A stretch of 64,000 nucleotides of DNA from Aselliscus stoliczkanus (taxonomy: Eukaryota; Chordata; Mammalia; Chiroptera; Hipposideridae), in NCBI GenBank assembly GCA_033961575.1, contig CM066730.1, forward strand, positions 158,065,523 to 158,129,522, written 5' to 3'. Below, in pieces: positions 1 to 9,737 of this stretch (its first letter is position 1; every line of letters starts with the position of its first letter). The notes beneath the pieces are model-generated. The model ran no database searches and had not been told where the DNA came from. It saw nothing but the letters and a program-made list of their open reading frames with translations. The position numbers were made by a program, and so were the translations under genes.

Positions 1-140
1 CCTAAGTCCTGTTGGCAGCTCAGCAGCAGCTCAGCTCATGTGCAGCTCACTGGCCCATGTGGGAATTGAACCGGCAGCCCTGTTGCTCAGAGCTTGCACT
101 CTTAAGCTAATTCTTAACCAACTGAGCCACTTGGCCAGCC
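1..140 (-). mobile_element. tRNA-derived SINE (Rhin-1-like), truncated by the window edge
   Basis: On the minus strand this reads as a tRNA-like head. The A-box region is the complement of taaccaactgagccacttgg and the B box is the complement of gggaattgaaccgg. Similar heads recur throughout the window. The 3' part of the element lies outside the window or is missing. Confidence 0.8.
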
Positions 141-149
141 AAGTGGTAT

Positions 150-545
150 AGGAATTTTGATTGACAGTTTCTTCTTTTAACCTTTTTAATATATTGGCCA
201 CACTCTTCTGGCCTCCAAAGTTTCTGATGAGAAATCTACTTATGATCTCATTGATGATTCTTTGTACATGACAAGTCACCTCTCTCTAGCTGTTTTCAAA
301 ATTCTTTCTTTGTCTTTAAAAGTTTAATTATAATGTCTCAGTGTGGGTCTCTTTGAGTTCATTCTATTTGGATTTCATTGATCTTCTTGGATGTTTATAT
401 TCATGTCTATCATCAAATTTGGAAAATTTTTCTTCAAATTTTTCTTCAAAAGGACTCCCACAACACATTGATCCCCTTGATGGTGTCCTATAGGTCCTGT
501 GAGATGTACTTAAAATAGTTCTTCAAGGATAATTTATAGCCTTAT
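150..545. mobile_element. L1-derived fragment (L1M-type)
   Basis: AT-rich DNA containing the run about a bright 'catcaaatttggaaaatttttcttcaaatttttcttc' type segment near 410-450, closely resembling the segment at 40370-40530. I know this sequence type from old mammalian L1 elements. Family and orientation are not certain. Confidence 0.5.
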
Positions 546-559
546 GTATTTATATTAAA

Positions 560-1660
560 GAAGAAAAGCTGAAAATAGAGAAACTAAGTTTCCAAATGTA
601 AGGAGTAAGTTAAAGAATGAGTAAACCCAAAGGAAGTAGATAATAAAAATAGGAGCAAAAATCAAGTAATTAGAAAAGATACTATAAAGAAGATCAACAA
701 AGCTAAGAAATTGTTTCTTTAAAATGATTAAAATATGGAAAATTTTCTGGCAATGAGAATCAAGAAAAAGAAAGAAAACACAAATAAATATAAAGGAGGG
801 CACAAATTATAGAGGAAGCAGAGATTCAAATGTTAATAAGAAAATTTTATCAACAACTTTATGGCAATACATTTGAAAACTTAGATGAAATAGACATATT
901 CTTAGAAAAACATAACTTATTAGTACTGACTCAAAAGAAATAGAAAGCCTAAAATTGTTGTTTATATAATCCTGTTAAAGAAACAGAAAGAAGCAATAGT
1001 AAAACAAAACTAAACTAAAAACTTCCCATAATGAAAACACTAGTTCCAGATGGTTTTACAGATGTGTTTCACCAAACTTACAAAAAAATCATATCATTCC
1101 AATTGTATACAAACTTTTACAGAGAAAATAAAAAGAAAGAATACTCCCCCAACTCATTCTATGAAGCTAGAATAAGTTGGATACTAAATCCTAGATAACA
1201 AAGACAGGAAAATATCAGGCTTGTTTTATTTATTAATATAAATGCAAAAATCCAAAAAGAAATATTAACAGGTCAAATCCAATGATATTCGTAAAATAAA
1301 TCACAAAGCTCCTTGAGTAAGTTGGGTTTTTCTCAGGAAAGTAAAATGTAATATTAGGAAACTCTAAATGTAATTCATCACAACATATTAAAGAAAAAAA
1401 ACTATGATCATGTCAAAAGATACAGAAAAAAAACCCTTGATAAAATTCAACATACATTAATTAAAACTCTTAGGAAATTAGAAATAAAATGGAACTTCCT
1501 ATAGCTGATCAAGAGAAGTCTCCAAAAATCCTACAATAAATATCATCATAAAGAAGAAATGTCAGAGCATTAAAGTTATAAACAAGGCAAAAATACCCAC
1601 CAGCACTACTTCTATCTAACATTGTACTCTAGGACCTGGTCAGCACAATAAGACAAGGAA
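560..1660 (+). mobile_element. L1 ORF2 fossil fragment
   Basis: The + strand resembles L1 ORF2 reverse-transcriptase-region DNA. Landmarks are the 'gatcaacaaagctaag' stretch near 690 and the 'caacaactttatggcaatacatttgaaaacttagatgaaatagac' type segment near 850-900. It then runs on to 'ttccagatggttttacagatg' near 1045. The frame is broken many times, so nothing functional is left. Confidence 0.7.
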
Positions 1661-1699
1661 AATAAGCCAAAGGCAACAGGATTATTTTATTTCTCGAAA

Positions 1700-2320
1700 T
1701 ATATACACACATTTATGTTTCTTTAAGTATATACATATATAGTTAGTTTATATTGTGTCTTATAATTTTAATAGTTGAATCCTTTGCAGATGTGTTTTTG
1801 TTATTTGTTGTTTTTGCTAGTTCTTGTTTTTAGTGCCGTTTCCTTGTGTGTTTGGTGATGTTGAACTGCGTGTGGTTCATTTTCTTTGGAACTTTGTCTG
1901 TGGAAATTATTTGAGGCCTGAGATGAAGGTAAATTCCTCTAACAAAGATTTACATCTTCTTCTGCCAGACATTACCAATCTGGGACTATTTTATACTAAA
2001 TTCTTGATTTGAGGTTTTTTAGATCACCTAAGTAGAATGAATTTGATTGCCTATGGTGTGAGGTCTAACTTGTAGTTATGGATTCTCAGAAGGTGATTCT
2101 TCCTTCCTACACTCAATGCTATTACAAAGGCTTTAAACAGGTAATTTTTCTTGCAATTTCCTGGGGTGAGTTTTTTCTAGTTCACCTGTACAGAGAGAGC
2201 AATTTAGGCTTTTAGTTTATGCAGGGGAATATTTGCTCAACTTGGGCAGACCCTACATTTTATCTTCTTTCCCAAATGCCCTGAGAGATTATGAAAACAT
2301 ACGTTCAATTTCATCTGTTA
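1700..2320. other. AT-rich DNA, probably old L1 3' sequence, no gene
   Basis: No gene is seen. The segment at 1850-1970, with its 'ttctttggaactttgtctgtgg' core, resembles 3' parts of old L1M elements. The rest is unassigned. Confidence 0.35.
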
Positions 2321-2329
2321 GTAAATACC

Positions 2330-2755
2330 CGTGTATCATTATTTATTGCCACAATATTCTGGCATAACACACCATTCAAAAATTCAGTGGTTTAAATTAA
2401 GCATTTATTATTGCTCAAGAGACCTCAAATTGGCTGGATGGTTTTTCTCATTCAGCTGATCTCACGTGTGTGCAGTCAGCCGTGGTCAGGTATATACCTC
2501 TGTTGCTGTTGGCTGGGCTCTCTCACATGTTTGGGGGTCAGCTGGCTCTAAGTTGGTCTAAGATGGTCTTGGCTGGGATAGCATACTCTAGAAGGCTATT
2601 CCAGGCTTATTCTCACAGTGGAGGCAGGAGACCAAAAGAGAGAGTAGAAGTATACAAGCCTCTTAAAGTTGAGGCTTAGAACTGGCATACCATGACTTCT
2701 TACACATTCTATTGGCCGGAGCAAGTCACACTTCACTCAGATTCAAACTGTAGAA
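2330..2755. repeat. Ancient interspersed repeat, family not assigned
   Basis: A segment beginning 'attgccacaatattctggcataac' and running through 'gtgtgcagtcagccgtggtcagg' resembles old mammalian LTR or DNA-transposon fossils. It ends at the AATAGTCCACTT target used by the SINE stack that follows. Confidence 0.4.
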
Positions 2756-2767
2756 AATAGTCCACTT

Positions 2768-3151
2768 TTTTTTTTTTTAAAGATTTTATTGGGGAATTGG
2801 GGAAGGGAGCATTGTGTTTTTCCAGGCCCCATCAGCTCCAAGTCAAGTTGTTGTCCTTCAATCTTAGTTGTGGAGGGCCCAGCTCAGCTCCCAGTCCAGT
2901 CGCTGCTTTCAATCTAGGTGCTGGGTCGGGTGGGAGGGGGGCCAGCCCGCTATCCCATACTGGAGTCGAAATGGCAACCTTGTTGTTAAGAGCACACGCT
3001 CTCAGCAGCTGAGCCATCTGTCTGCCCGTTTGCAGCTCAGCTGGGGCGCAGCTCATCTCCTGCACAGCTCGAGGGCCCATGTGGGAATTGAACTGGTGAC
3101 CCTGTTGCTCAGAGCTCGAACTCTAACCAACTGAGCAATGCACCTGGCCCC
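2768..3151 (-). mobile_element. Long composite tRNA-derived SINE (T+ type)
   Basis: The minus strand starts with a tRNA-like head near 3150 and has a second tRNA-like module near 2960-3030, with a B box complementary to gagtcgaaatggc. It ends with a tail containing CCCCAATAAAATCTT and a long A run (poly-T at 2768-2779 on the + strand). The AATAAA and TCTT tail is the hallmark of T+ SINEs, whose pol III transcripts can be polyadenylated. The flanks are AATAGTCCACTT (2756-2767) and AATAGTGCACTT (3152-3163), a target-site duplication with one mismatch. Confidence 0.85.
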
Positions 3152-3163
3152 AATAGTGCACTT

Positions 3164-3698
3164 GTCATTTTTTTTTAAGATTTTATTGGGGGGCCGGCCG
3201 AGTGGCGCGGTGGTTAAGTGCTGGCTTGGGAAGCCAGCGGCCCCGGTTCGGTCCCACATGTGAGGGCCAGTGACACTGCCCTCAAAAAAAAAAAAAGATT
3301 TTATTGGGGAATTGGGGGAGGGGAACAGCCTTGGGGAATTAGGGAAGGGGAACAGACAAGTTGCTGTCCTTTTGTTCTTTAGTCTAGTTGTGAAGGATGT
3401 CGCTTCACTGGCCCATGTTGGTATTATCATTGCTCTCTTCCTGCAGTCACTCTCTGGCCATTGGATGGCAGCTCACGGCAGCTCACAGAAGCTCACGCCA
3501 GCCACTGGCCGGCCCCACTGCAGCCAACGCCATCACTGGTGACTCACGGCAGCTGAGCTCCAGGTCGAGCTGTTATTCACCATCTTAGCTGTAGAGGGTG
3601 CAGTGTCACTGCCCTCATGTGTGACCCGAACTGGGGCCCTGCTGCTCAGAGCTGGCATCACAAACCAACTCTTTACCAATGCACCACTCTGCCAGCCC
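3164..3698 (-). mobile_element. Long tRNA-derived SINE interrupted by another SINE
   Basis: A minus-strand long SINE with poly-T near 3168-3176 and the tail AAGATTTTATTGGG at 3177-3190. The tail recurs at 3295-3308 after a nested + strand SINE. The body continues to the head near 3620-3697. The same 12-bp target flanks it at 3152-3163 and 3699-3710. It differs in body sequence from the 2768 copy, so it is a different subfamily. Confidence 0.85.
3191..3294 (+). mobile_element. Short tRNA-derived SINE nested in a long SINE
   Basis: Starts GGGCCGGCCGAGTGGCGCGG, has a B box GGTTCGGTCCC, and ends gtgacactgccctc plus an A run. A perfect 14-bp duplication of AAGATTTTATTGGG flanks it at 3177-3190 and 3295-3308. 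It therefore inserted into the tail of the older minus-strand SINE. Confidence 0.92.
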
Positions 3699-3710
3699 AA
3701 TAGTCCATTT

Positions 3711-3824
3711 ATACTTTTTTTTTTTTAAGAGCAGTGTCACTGGCCCTCATATATGGGATTTGAACCCAGGCCCGCTGGCATCCCAAGCCAGCTCTTAACC
3801 ACCATGTCACTCGGCCGGCCCCCC
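3711..3824 (-). mobile_element. Short tRNA-derived SINE
   Basis: Poly-T from about 3716, then the complement of the short SINE (gcagtgtcactggccctcat) to the head ending ggccggcccc near 3823. It is flanked by AATAGTCCATTT (3699-3710) and AATAGTCCACTT (3825-3836), the third use of the same target. Confidence 0.88.
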
Positions 3825-3839
3825 AATAGTCCACTTCTT

Positions 3840-5400
3840 GATGCAGGGAGTTGCAAAGTCATATGGCAAAGGACATGGATTCAGGGAAGGGGAGAATTGG
3901 TGCCATTTTTTTGCAACCAATGTATCATAGCCCCATAGGATAAAGTTAGCTTCAGTGTTCTACTTACTTCTCTGGGTCTGCCTTCACTTAAATTTTAGCT
4001 GGAGTGATTTTTATTTCCTTGCTAGTTCATTCATGCATTTAAGAAGATTAAAAAAAATGTATTTTATTCACCTTTAAAAAAATCATTTATCACATATTCA
4101 GCGAGAGAATCAACCAAACACCTAGTCTGACATACTGTGTGACATTTTGATGAGTTTCTGTCTCTGTATATATGCAGCTTTCTACCCTAATTCTCTCTCC
4201 CAATCTTTGCGACTCTACTCAAATGCCTCCTCTATGCTTCTTTACTTCTTTGATTGCCTCTCTTCATCTAGGCAGAGCTGGCTGTTGCTTCTAGACCCTA
4301 AATGTATTTTGTGCCTATCTCTATTAAAGCATGGGATTCCTAATATAGCAATCATAATTTGTGGAGTGCAGGGCCCCTTGCTAAAAAAAATTATTAAGAA
4401 TTTCAAGATGTGACAGCAAAGCATTAAACCATGAGTGGAGCCCTTTGAAGTGTGGGCTCTGTGTACACTGTGTACAGCACACGCTCCCATGAAGCTGGCC
4501 CTGATAGTAATTATTGGTTTATATCTCCATCTCCCTTATACATCACTGGATGGGTGTGAGAAAACACTGTCCAAGGTAAGCCTATCTGTTTAATCTTTAT
4601 GACCGATCAGGTTAGCAAGGTACTAGGTACAATCAGTAAATGGCTGTTGAAGGAACAAACAAAAACTACACTATGCTATAAAACATATCAACCTTTTGAT
4701 AACAGCTTTAAGAAAAAAGGAGAAAACCATATTAAATGTCCCTATTCATTTTAAGATGCTTTCCAGTTTCAGAGTAGATAACAAAATGTGCATCTTAGAA
4801 CTGAAAAAACGTAGTGTCTTTTAGCATCCTACATGATGGCTGTTCTTATACTTCATGGAAACTGTGATTCTTCTTTCAGTTCTAAAGTGGGTTCCTGGGA
4901 CCAACTTTCTGTCTTGTTTTCCCTGATATCTGCTCTTGGCTGATCCCTGGGCTGGGGAATTATCTGTGACCTTAGCTCATGATTCAAAAGTCTTAATTAA
5001 ACTGGTTTTGCACGCAGCAGGAAAAGTGATCAGTCTGCCAGTCTTCCACCAGACTTTTAGGTTTCCTTGGGAAAGGGCTCTACAAACTCCTTTGTGCCAT
5101 GTATGTCATGTGGCATCTTTAAACATCTCCCTGGGGAAAGGGAAAAGGCTTGGCTCTCAGTTTTAACTCTTTTGGGCCTGTAACTTCTACTTTCTGAGCC
5201 TCAGTTTCTCCCACTGTACAAGGAGGACAGCCAGTGACCCTAAAGGGGTACAAGAAGAGGGGAATTGTTGGGCGGGCATTGAGTCAGAGCTACTTCAAGG
5301 TATGTTCCTAGAGAGGACAGTGGGTCTCCAAACCCGTGGAGGAGGGGAAAGAGGAACAGGACTTTGAGGATGCATATTACTCTCCACCTCAACTTTTGCC
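3840..5400. other. Upstream intergenic DNA without recognised features
   Basis: I see no gene and no confidently named repeat. Short open frames exist but lack coding character or a recognisable family. Confidence 0.5.
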
Positions 5401-6333
5401 CCTGAGGCAGTGTTCTCTCACACCCACTCTGGGAAATCAGAATCCAGAACCAGCCCCTACCCCACATCTTCAGCCCCTCCCCCTGCGGCTCCCCCCCCCC
5501 TCCCAGCACCCCTACCCCACCCCTCCGCTCCCATTACGGCATCGCTGTGGGCGCCAACACGGATTCAAGCCAGGAACTGCTGCAGTCAGCTCTCCTCCGC
5601 CTCTCCTGGCTCTGCAGCCTCTGGCTGTGCTTTGGACAGTCCCCTTTTCTTCCTCCACCCCGTCCGAGCCTTGGCACAACCCCTGGCTCAGGGCCTAGAG
5701 GTGGGCGGGCACCGTGGGCACAGGTGGGGGGTCCCAGCAAAGTCAGCAGGTAGAGCGGGGCTCTCCCTCTTCACTGGAGATGTGAGGACTGTGAGTGGTG
5801 GACGCCTGTCAGTGGCTCGGAGGCCGGGCACAGCGCCCCACCCTGGCAGGGGCTGGGGCAGAGGAAGGGGGCTCCTTGAACCGAGGCCAGGAGCTGAAGT
5901 CGGGTAGCTGAGCGGGGAAACCTGAAGGAGAATCTCCTAAGGCCATGTGCCTGAGGGGCTTGTGTGTGACATTCAGGGTGTGACTGCCTCGATGGGGCGC
6001 GAGACTGTGCCTGTGAGACTGGGATCGTCTCTCCAGTTGCCCGCCTCGGTGCTTGGGTCCTTGTGCCTAGGTCGGCTGTGAGTGACCGTGACACTGGGTG
6101 CCGGTTCCCGGATCCCCGGAGGACACTAGCCCGTGGTCCCCTGGGAGGGGACGCTCATCTGAACACCCCCCCCCAGCCGGGGCTCCCCAGTGTTGCAGCT
6201 CAGCGAGGCGCGAGCTCCTCGGAGACCCCGGCAGCCGCCCGCCGGCGGCGACCTCGGCCCTCCGGGGTCCGGTGCGGGGGCGGGGAGCTCGGTCCCCCTC
6301 CCTCTCCGGACTCGCGGCTCGGCAGCCCTGCGC

Positions 6334-6352
6334 GGGGGCGGGGGCGGGGGCG
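6334..6352. promoter_or_regulatory. Tandem GC boxes (SP/KLF sites)
   Basis: Three G runs of five, each separated by a single C, form overlapping GGGGCGGGG boxes. They lie about 250 bases before the exon 1 donor. The same run could form a G-rich secondary structure on this strand. Confidence 0.6.
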
Positions 6353-6399
6353 GAGCGCGCGGGCGGGATCCCCCCGCCTCCCCTTCCTGGTCCCCGGGA

Positions 6400-6603
6400 A
6401 ATCCAGCCTCCGTGGCTTGGCCGCCTCCCGCTCCGGCTCCCGCTGCCGCTCGGCGCTCGCTCGGGGCTCCGCAGCCGGCGCGGCCCCTCCGCCGGGGGCT
6501 CCGCAGTGCCGGGCCCCATCCCTGCCTGCTTGCCCGCCACCGCAGCGCCCCCGGCCCGGGCCGCCGGTACCATGTAACCCGGCCGGAGCCCGAGCCGGGC
6601 CAG
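6400..6603 (+). other. DLGAP3: DLGAP3 non-coding exon 1 (5' end approximate)
   Basis: The exon end is set by CCAG followed by gtaagc at 6604. The body is CpG-island sequence with a single ATG, at 6572, immediately followed by TAA. The left boundary is a guess based on the GC boxes, so transcripts may start up to a few hundred bases either way. Assignment to DLGAP3 rests on orientation, the donor, and the absence of any other gene before the first coding exon. Confidence 0.65.
6572..6577 (+). promoter_or_regulatory. Start-stop element (ATG TAA) in the 5' leader
   Basis: The only ATG in exon 1 sits in a good initiation context (A at -3) and is followed directly by TAA. Such minimal upstream ORFs hold ribosomes at the leader and lower downstream translation. 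Function depends on transcription starting upstream of it. Confidence 0.55.
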
Positions 6604-6984
6604 GTAAGCCGCGGGGAGGGGTGGGGACCGGCCGCGCTCGCCGCGCCCTCTGCAGCGCCCCCATCCTCGGCCTGGCTGCGGCCCCGGAGCCGCCCACGCC
6701 CCGGGCTCCAGTGGCCTCGCTCCCGGCCCCGGGAGGGGCCAGGGCTGGGCCTCCTCCGCGGTCGCCCCCCTGCCCCCCGCCCTCGCCGGGTCTGGCGGCC
6801 TGAGGGACTGACCCGAGGGACGGGCGGGCAACCAGGGGGAGCGAGGACCCACGCTCCGGGGTAGCGCCTCGGGGGCTGGCCGGCCGCGGCCCCGCCCGGC
6901 CCGGCAGGAGGCTTGGGTGAGGGAGGGAGTAGCCAGCTAGGCTGGGGGGGGGGGATGTTGGGGAGACCCGGAGAGAAGTTTCCT

Positions 6985-7333
6985 CTGCAGGTGTGTGAGT
7001 GTGAGTGTGTGTCACGGTGTGTCTGTGATGAGTGTGTGAGTGTGTCACTGTGTGGGTCTGTCGGTGATTGTGAGAGTGTGTGTCACTGTGGGTGTGTATG
7101 TGTCATTGTGGGTGAGTGTGGTGTGCATGTTAGTGGGTGTATGCAGTGAGTGTGAAGGGTGTTACTGTGTATGTATTCACGGACATATGTGTGAATGAGT
7201 GTGTCACCACATGTGCCTGTGTATGTCTCTGTGAGTGTGTATGTGAATGGATGTGTGTGTACCAGTGTGACTGTATCTCTGTAAGTGGGTCCAGGTATCT
7301 TTGGTCTGTATGAGTGAGTGTGTGTGCGTGTGT

Positions 7334-7370
<37 letters not shown>

Positions 7371-7372
7371 GG
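6985..7372. repeat. GT-rich imperfect repeat tract
   Basis: About 380 bases of degenerate GTGTGT/GAGTGT repeats, ending in a pure (GT) run near 7339-7369. It begins about 70 bases after the CpG island. The complementary strand gives spurious His-Thr open frames. Confidence 0.9.
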
Positions 7373-8352
7373 CTGTCTGAGAATGTATCTGAGCAAGGTT
7401 CACTCTGAGTCACCCACACCTGGGCTTTTTCCCCGCTCCCCACTAGGGGATTCCAGGTGTGTGTGTGGGGGGACATGGGACAGGGAGATCATACTTTTTA
7501 GAGGTCAGATCACCCCCTCTCCTCAGGGACTCCTCCCCTTCCCCCACACACACTCAGGCAAGAGCTGCATTGCCCTCCCCGCCCTGGTGTCCACCTTCAC
7601 CTACCTCCAGGGGTACTTTCTGTGTGCCCTGGTTGTGTCCTTGCCATTTGCTGGGGCCCACGGTGGTAGTGGGGTGTGGGGTGAGTTAGAGTGTGTGTGC
7701 TGCTTCTTGGGGCCTCGGAATTTGTGTCATCTCAGTAATGTTTCACCAAAGAACCTTTAGAGCCAGACACTGAGGAGTCCAAGCTTCTACCCTGTTCATA
7801 GTCATCAGAGCAGGTGGCTCTCCTCCAAACTTCCAGGCCCTAAATTTTCAAGTTCTGGGTCATTGGTTCAGCCTCCTGACTCTAGGTGGGTCTGTGCTGA
7901 AGCTCTTTGAAGTAATAATAAAAAAACAGTGCCCTTATATTAAAGCAGGGCTTTTGAAAAATGCTCCCTTCTCAACTCCTTCTTCTTGTCTTCCCAACAG
8001 TGCTGGGAAGGCCAGGTTAAGCCATATGAAATTGCCAATATTCAACTGTTTTTGTTTTTTTACCTACAAAAACAAAAATTTCATGTAGTTCAGCCTAATG
8101 TAATGTCAATTTATAGATGAAGATGTTGGGGATGGAGAAGTGAATTGAATTTCCCATAATCCCACACTGCTAGTCAGTGGTACAGAAAGATTCCAACTCA
8201 GATCTTTTCGTGACTCAAGATGCTGGTTTGGGCCAAGGTTAGAGAATGTTGCTCCCTGCTGTGCTCTCTCTGACCCTGAGGGTACTGATCTCTATCTCTG
8301 CCCAGCATTCTCAGAGTGCTGGGGCTACTTCTGTACCCAGCTGCCAAGGCCT

Positions 8353-8381
8353 AAAAGAGAGAGAGAGAGAGAAGAGAGGAG
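8353..8381. repeat. (AG)n short microsatellite
   Basis: A run of AG dinucleotides with slight interruptions. Confidence 0.8.
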
Positions 8382-8589
8382 GAGGGGAGGGAGAGGCTTC
8401 GTGAGTTGGCAGTGAATCAGGGTCTAAAAAGGGAGCTGGGAGGGCTAGGGTGGCAGGTGTTTCTAAAAGGAACATGAACATAAGATGAACATCCTCAGAT
8501 GCCACCCCCGCATGCTTGACCCCCACTGTCCCACTGATCTGACAGACAGTACCCACTGCATTTTATGCTAGGGGCTCATGTCCAAAAAG

Positions 8590-8730
8590 TGAGCTTGTAT
8601 GTACCTATAGAATGATGGCAGGGGAGGAAACTTAGAATTAACTTGGTCCAACCTCTTAATTCAGTGAAGACACTGAAGCCCAGAAAAGGGAGGGGACTTG
8701 CCCAAGGTCACACAGCAGATTTGTGGGGTT
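8590..8730 (-). mobile_element. MIR fragment
   Basis: The + strand reads as the complement of MIR, with 'gcccaaggtcacacagcag' near 8700. This is the complement of the conserved core 'ctgtgtgaccttgggc'. Confidence 0.75.
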
Positions 8731-9294
8731 TTGGCTAATCTTAGCTCAGGAACTTTACAACTCTCCATGTTACTTTCCATTCCTGGAAACTCCTCCCTCC
8801 TCCCCATGCTCATCAGAATTGGGCAGAGGGGATTTGGGGAGAAAAATTAAAGACTCAATAAGCCTACGGCTGTAGATCCTTGAACCTGGTACCCCTTTCC
8901 AAAGAGAGGGAGCTACAGATGTTCCTGGGGATGGGGATTCCTAGCCATACTCACCACCAAGGTAGGGCCTGGACTTGTCTTGATTCCTGCTGGTGAGGGG
9001 CTGGAGTTGCTGCAGGCCAGATTCCCAGACTTTTCTTCTGTGGCAGCACCTGCTTTAAGCTGCTCCCTGGCACCCTACATCATCTCTCTCCAGCTGATGC
9101 TGGGGCTTAGGCTGACTGAGCTCCATTTCCCTTCATCCCACCCAGTTTCTGATGCATTTTGCCTCTAGCTAGCCTGACAAATTCTTTACTTTAAGGATTT
9201 TTTGTTGGGTAGAGAAACTTCTGGGGTTTGTCTGATTTTGGAAGGGTCTGGAGTTACCAATAAACCCTTTTTAAATAAACCTTCCAGGAGTCTA

Positions 9295-9365
9295 GGGTAA
9301 ATGATAAGGATAATTGTTCCCATTTTACAGATGAGAAGACTGATATTCAGAGAGGGGCCTCTTAT
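9295..9365 (-). mobile_element. MIR fragment
   Basis: Contains 'cccattttacagatgagaag', the complement of the MIR 3' half. Confidence 0.65.
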
Positions 9366-9726
9366 TTGTTTGATTTTTCTCTTAATCTACTAAGATCAGT
9401 AGCAGAGGTTCTTGGAGTGAGGGGATAAAGGGAGCAAATGACAGAAGTTTTTGTCTAGAGGGGCTTACACAGACCCCTTCCAGTGTCTTACCATGCCCAC
9501 AGTCAGGGAACCTTTCCAGAGTCTGATTTCATTCTCACTTGGTGGATTCAAAGCTTTGTCTCTCAGTGGGGGCTGGAAGAACAGCTGTGTACCCTCCACT
9601 ATACAAGCATTATGTCTTGATTCCCTCTTTACCCACCCTCCCTCCAGTTTGAAGGCTGCTGGCTCAGCGGGCTTCCTGCTGTCTGGGAAGTCTGGGTTTG
9701 AGCTGGGGTGAGGCAGTGGCACCATT

Positions 9727-9737
9727 GTTATGGTAAC
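9727..9737. promoter_or_regulatory. X-box-like motif
   Basis: GTTATGGTAAC matches the right half of RFX-type X-boxes well and the left half only partly. A weak candidate alone. Confidence 0.3.

Larger units (their letters stand above)
6050..6915. promoter_or_regulatory. DLGAP3: CpG-island promoter of DLGAP3
   Basis: A GC-dense, CpG-rich block with no TATA box surrounds exon 1, rising out of CpG-poor DNA. A moderately GC-rich shoulder begins near 5400. Such islands mark dispersed-start vertebrate promoters. The strong splice donor at 6604 sets the direction as +. The exact start sites cannot be read by eye. Confidence 0.85.

Noticed and set aside
560..1660. L1 ORF2-like sequence as a gene
   Set aside because: Frame broken many times; a transposon fossil.
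2940..3150. tRNA-like A and B boxes
   Set aside because: These are SINE heads. They do not fold as complete tRNAs and occur in every copy.
5410..5907. 165-codon Pro-rich open frame upstream of the island
   Set aside because: No homology recognised, low complexity, and placed in the promoter shoulder.
6067..7048. Long open frames on both strands through the CpG island (up to 282 codons, minus strand)
   Set aside because: GC-rich DNA lacks stop codons by chance. The frames are low-complexity Pro/Arg/Gly/Ala and overlap in several frames, and no family is recognisable.
7083..7476. His-Thr repeat frames on the minus strand
   Set aside because: They are translations of the GT-rich tract, not proteins.
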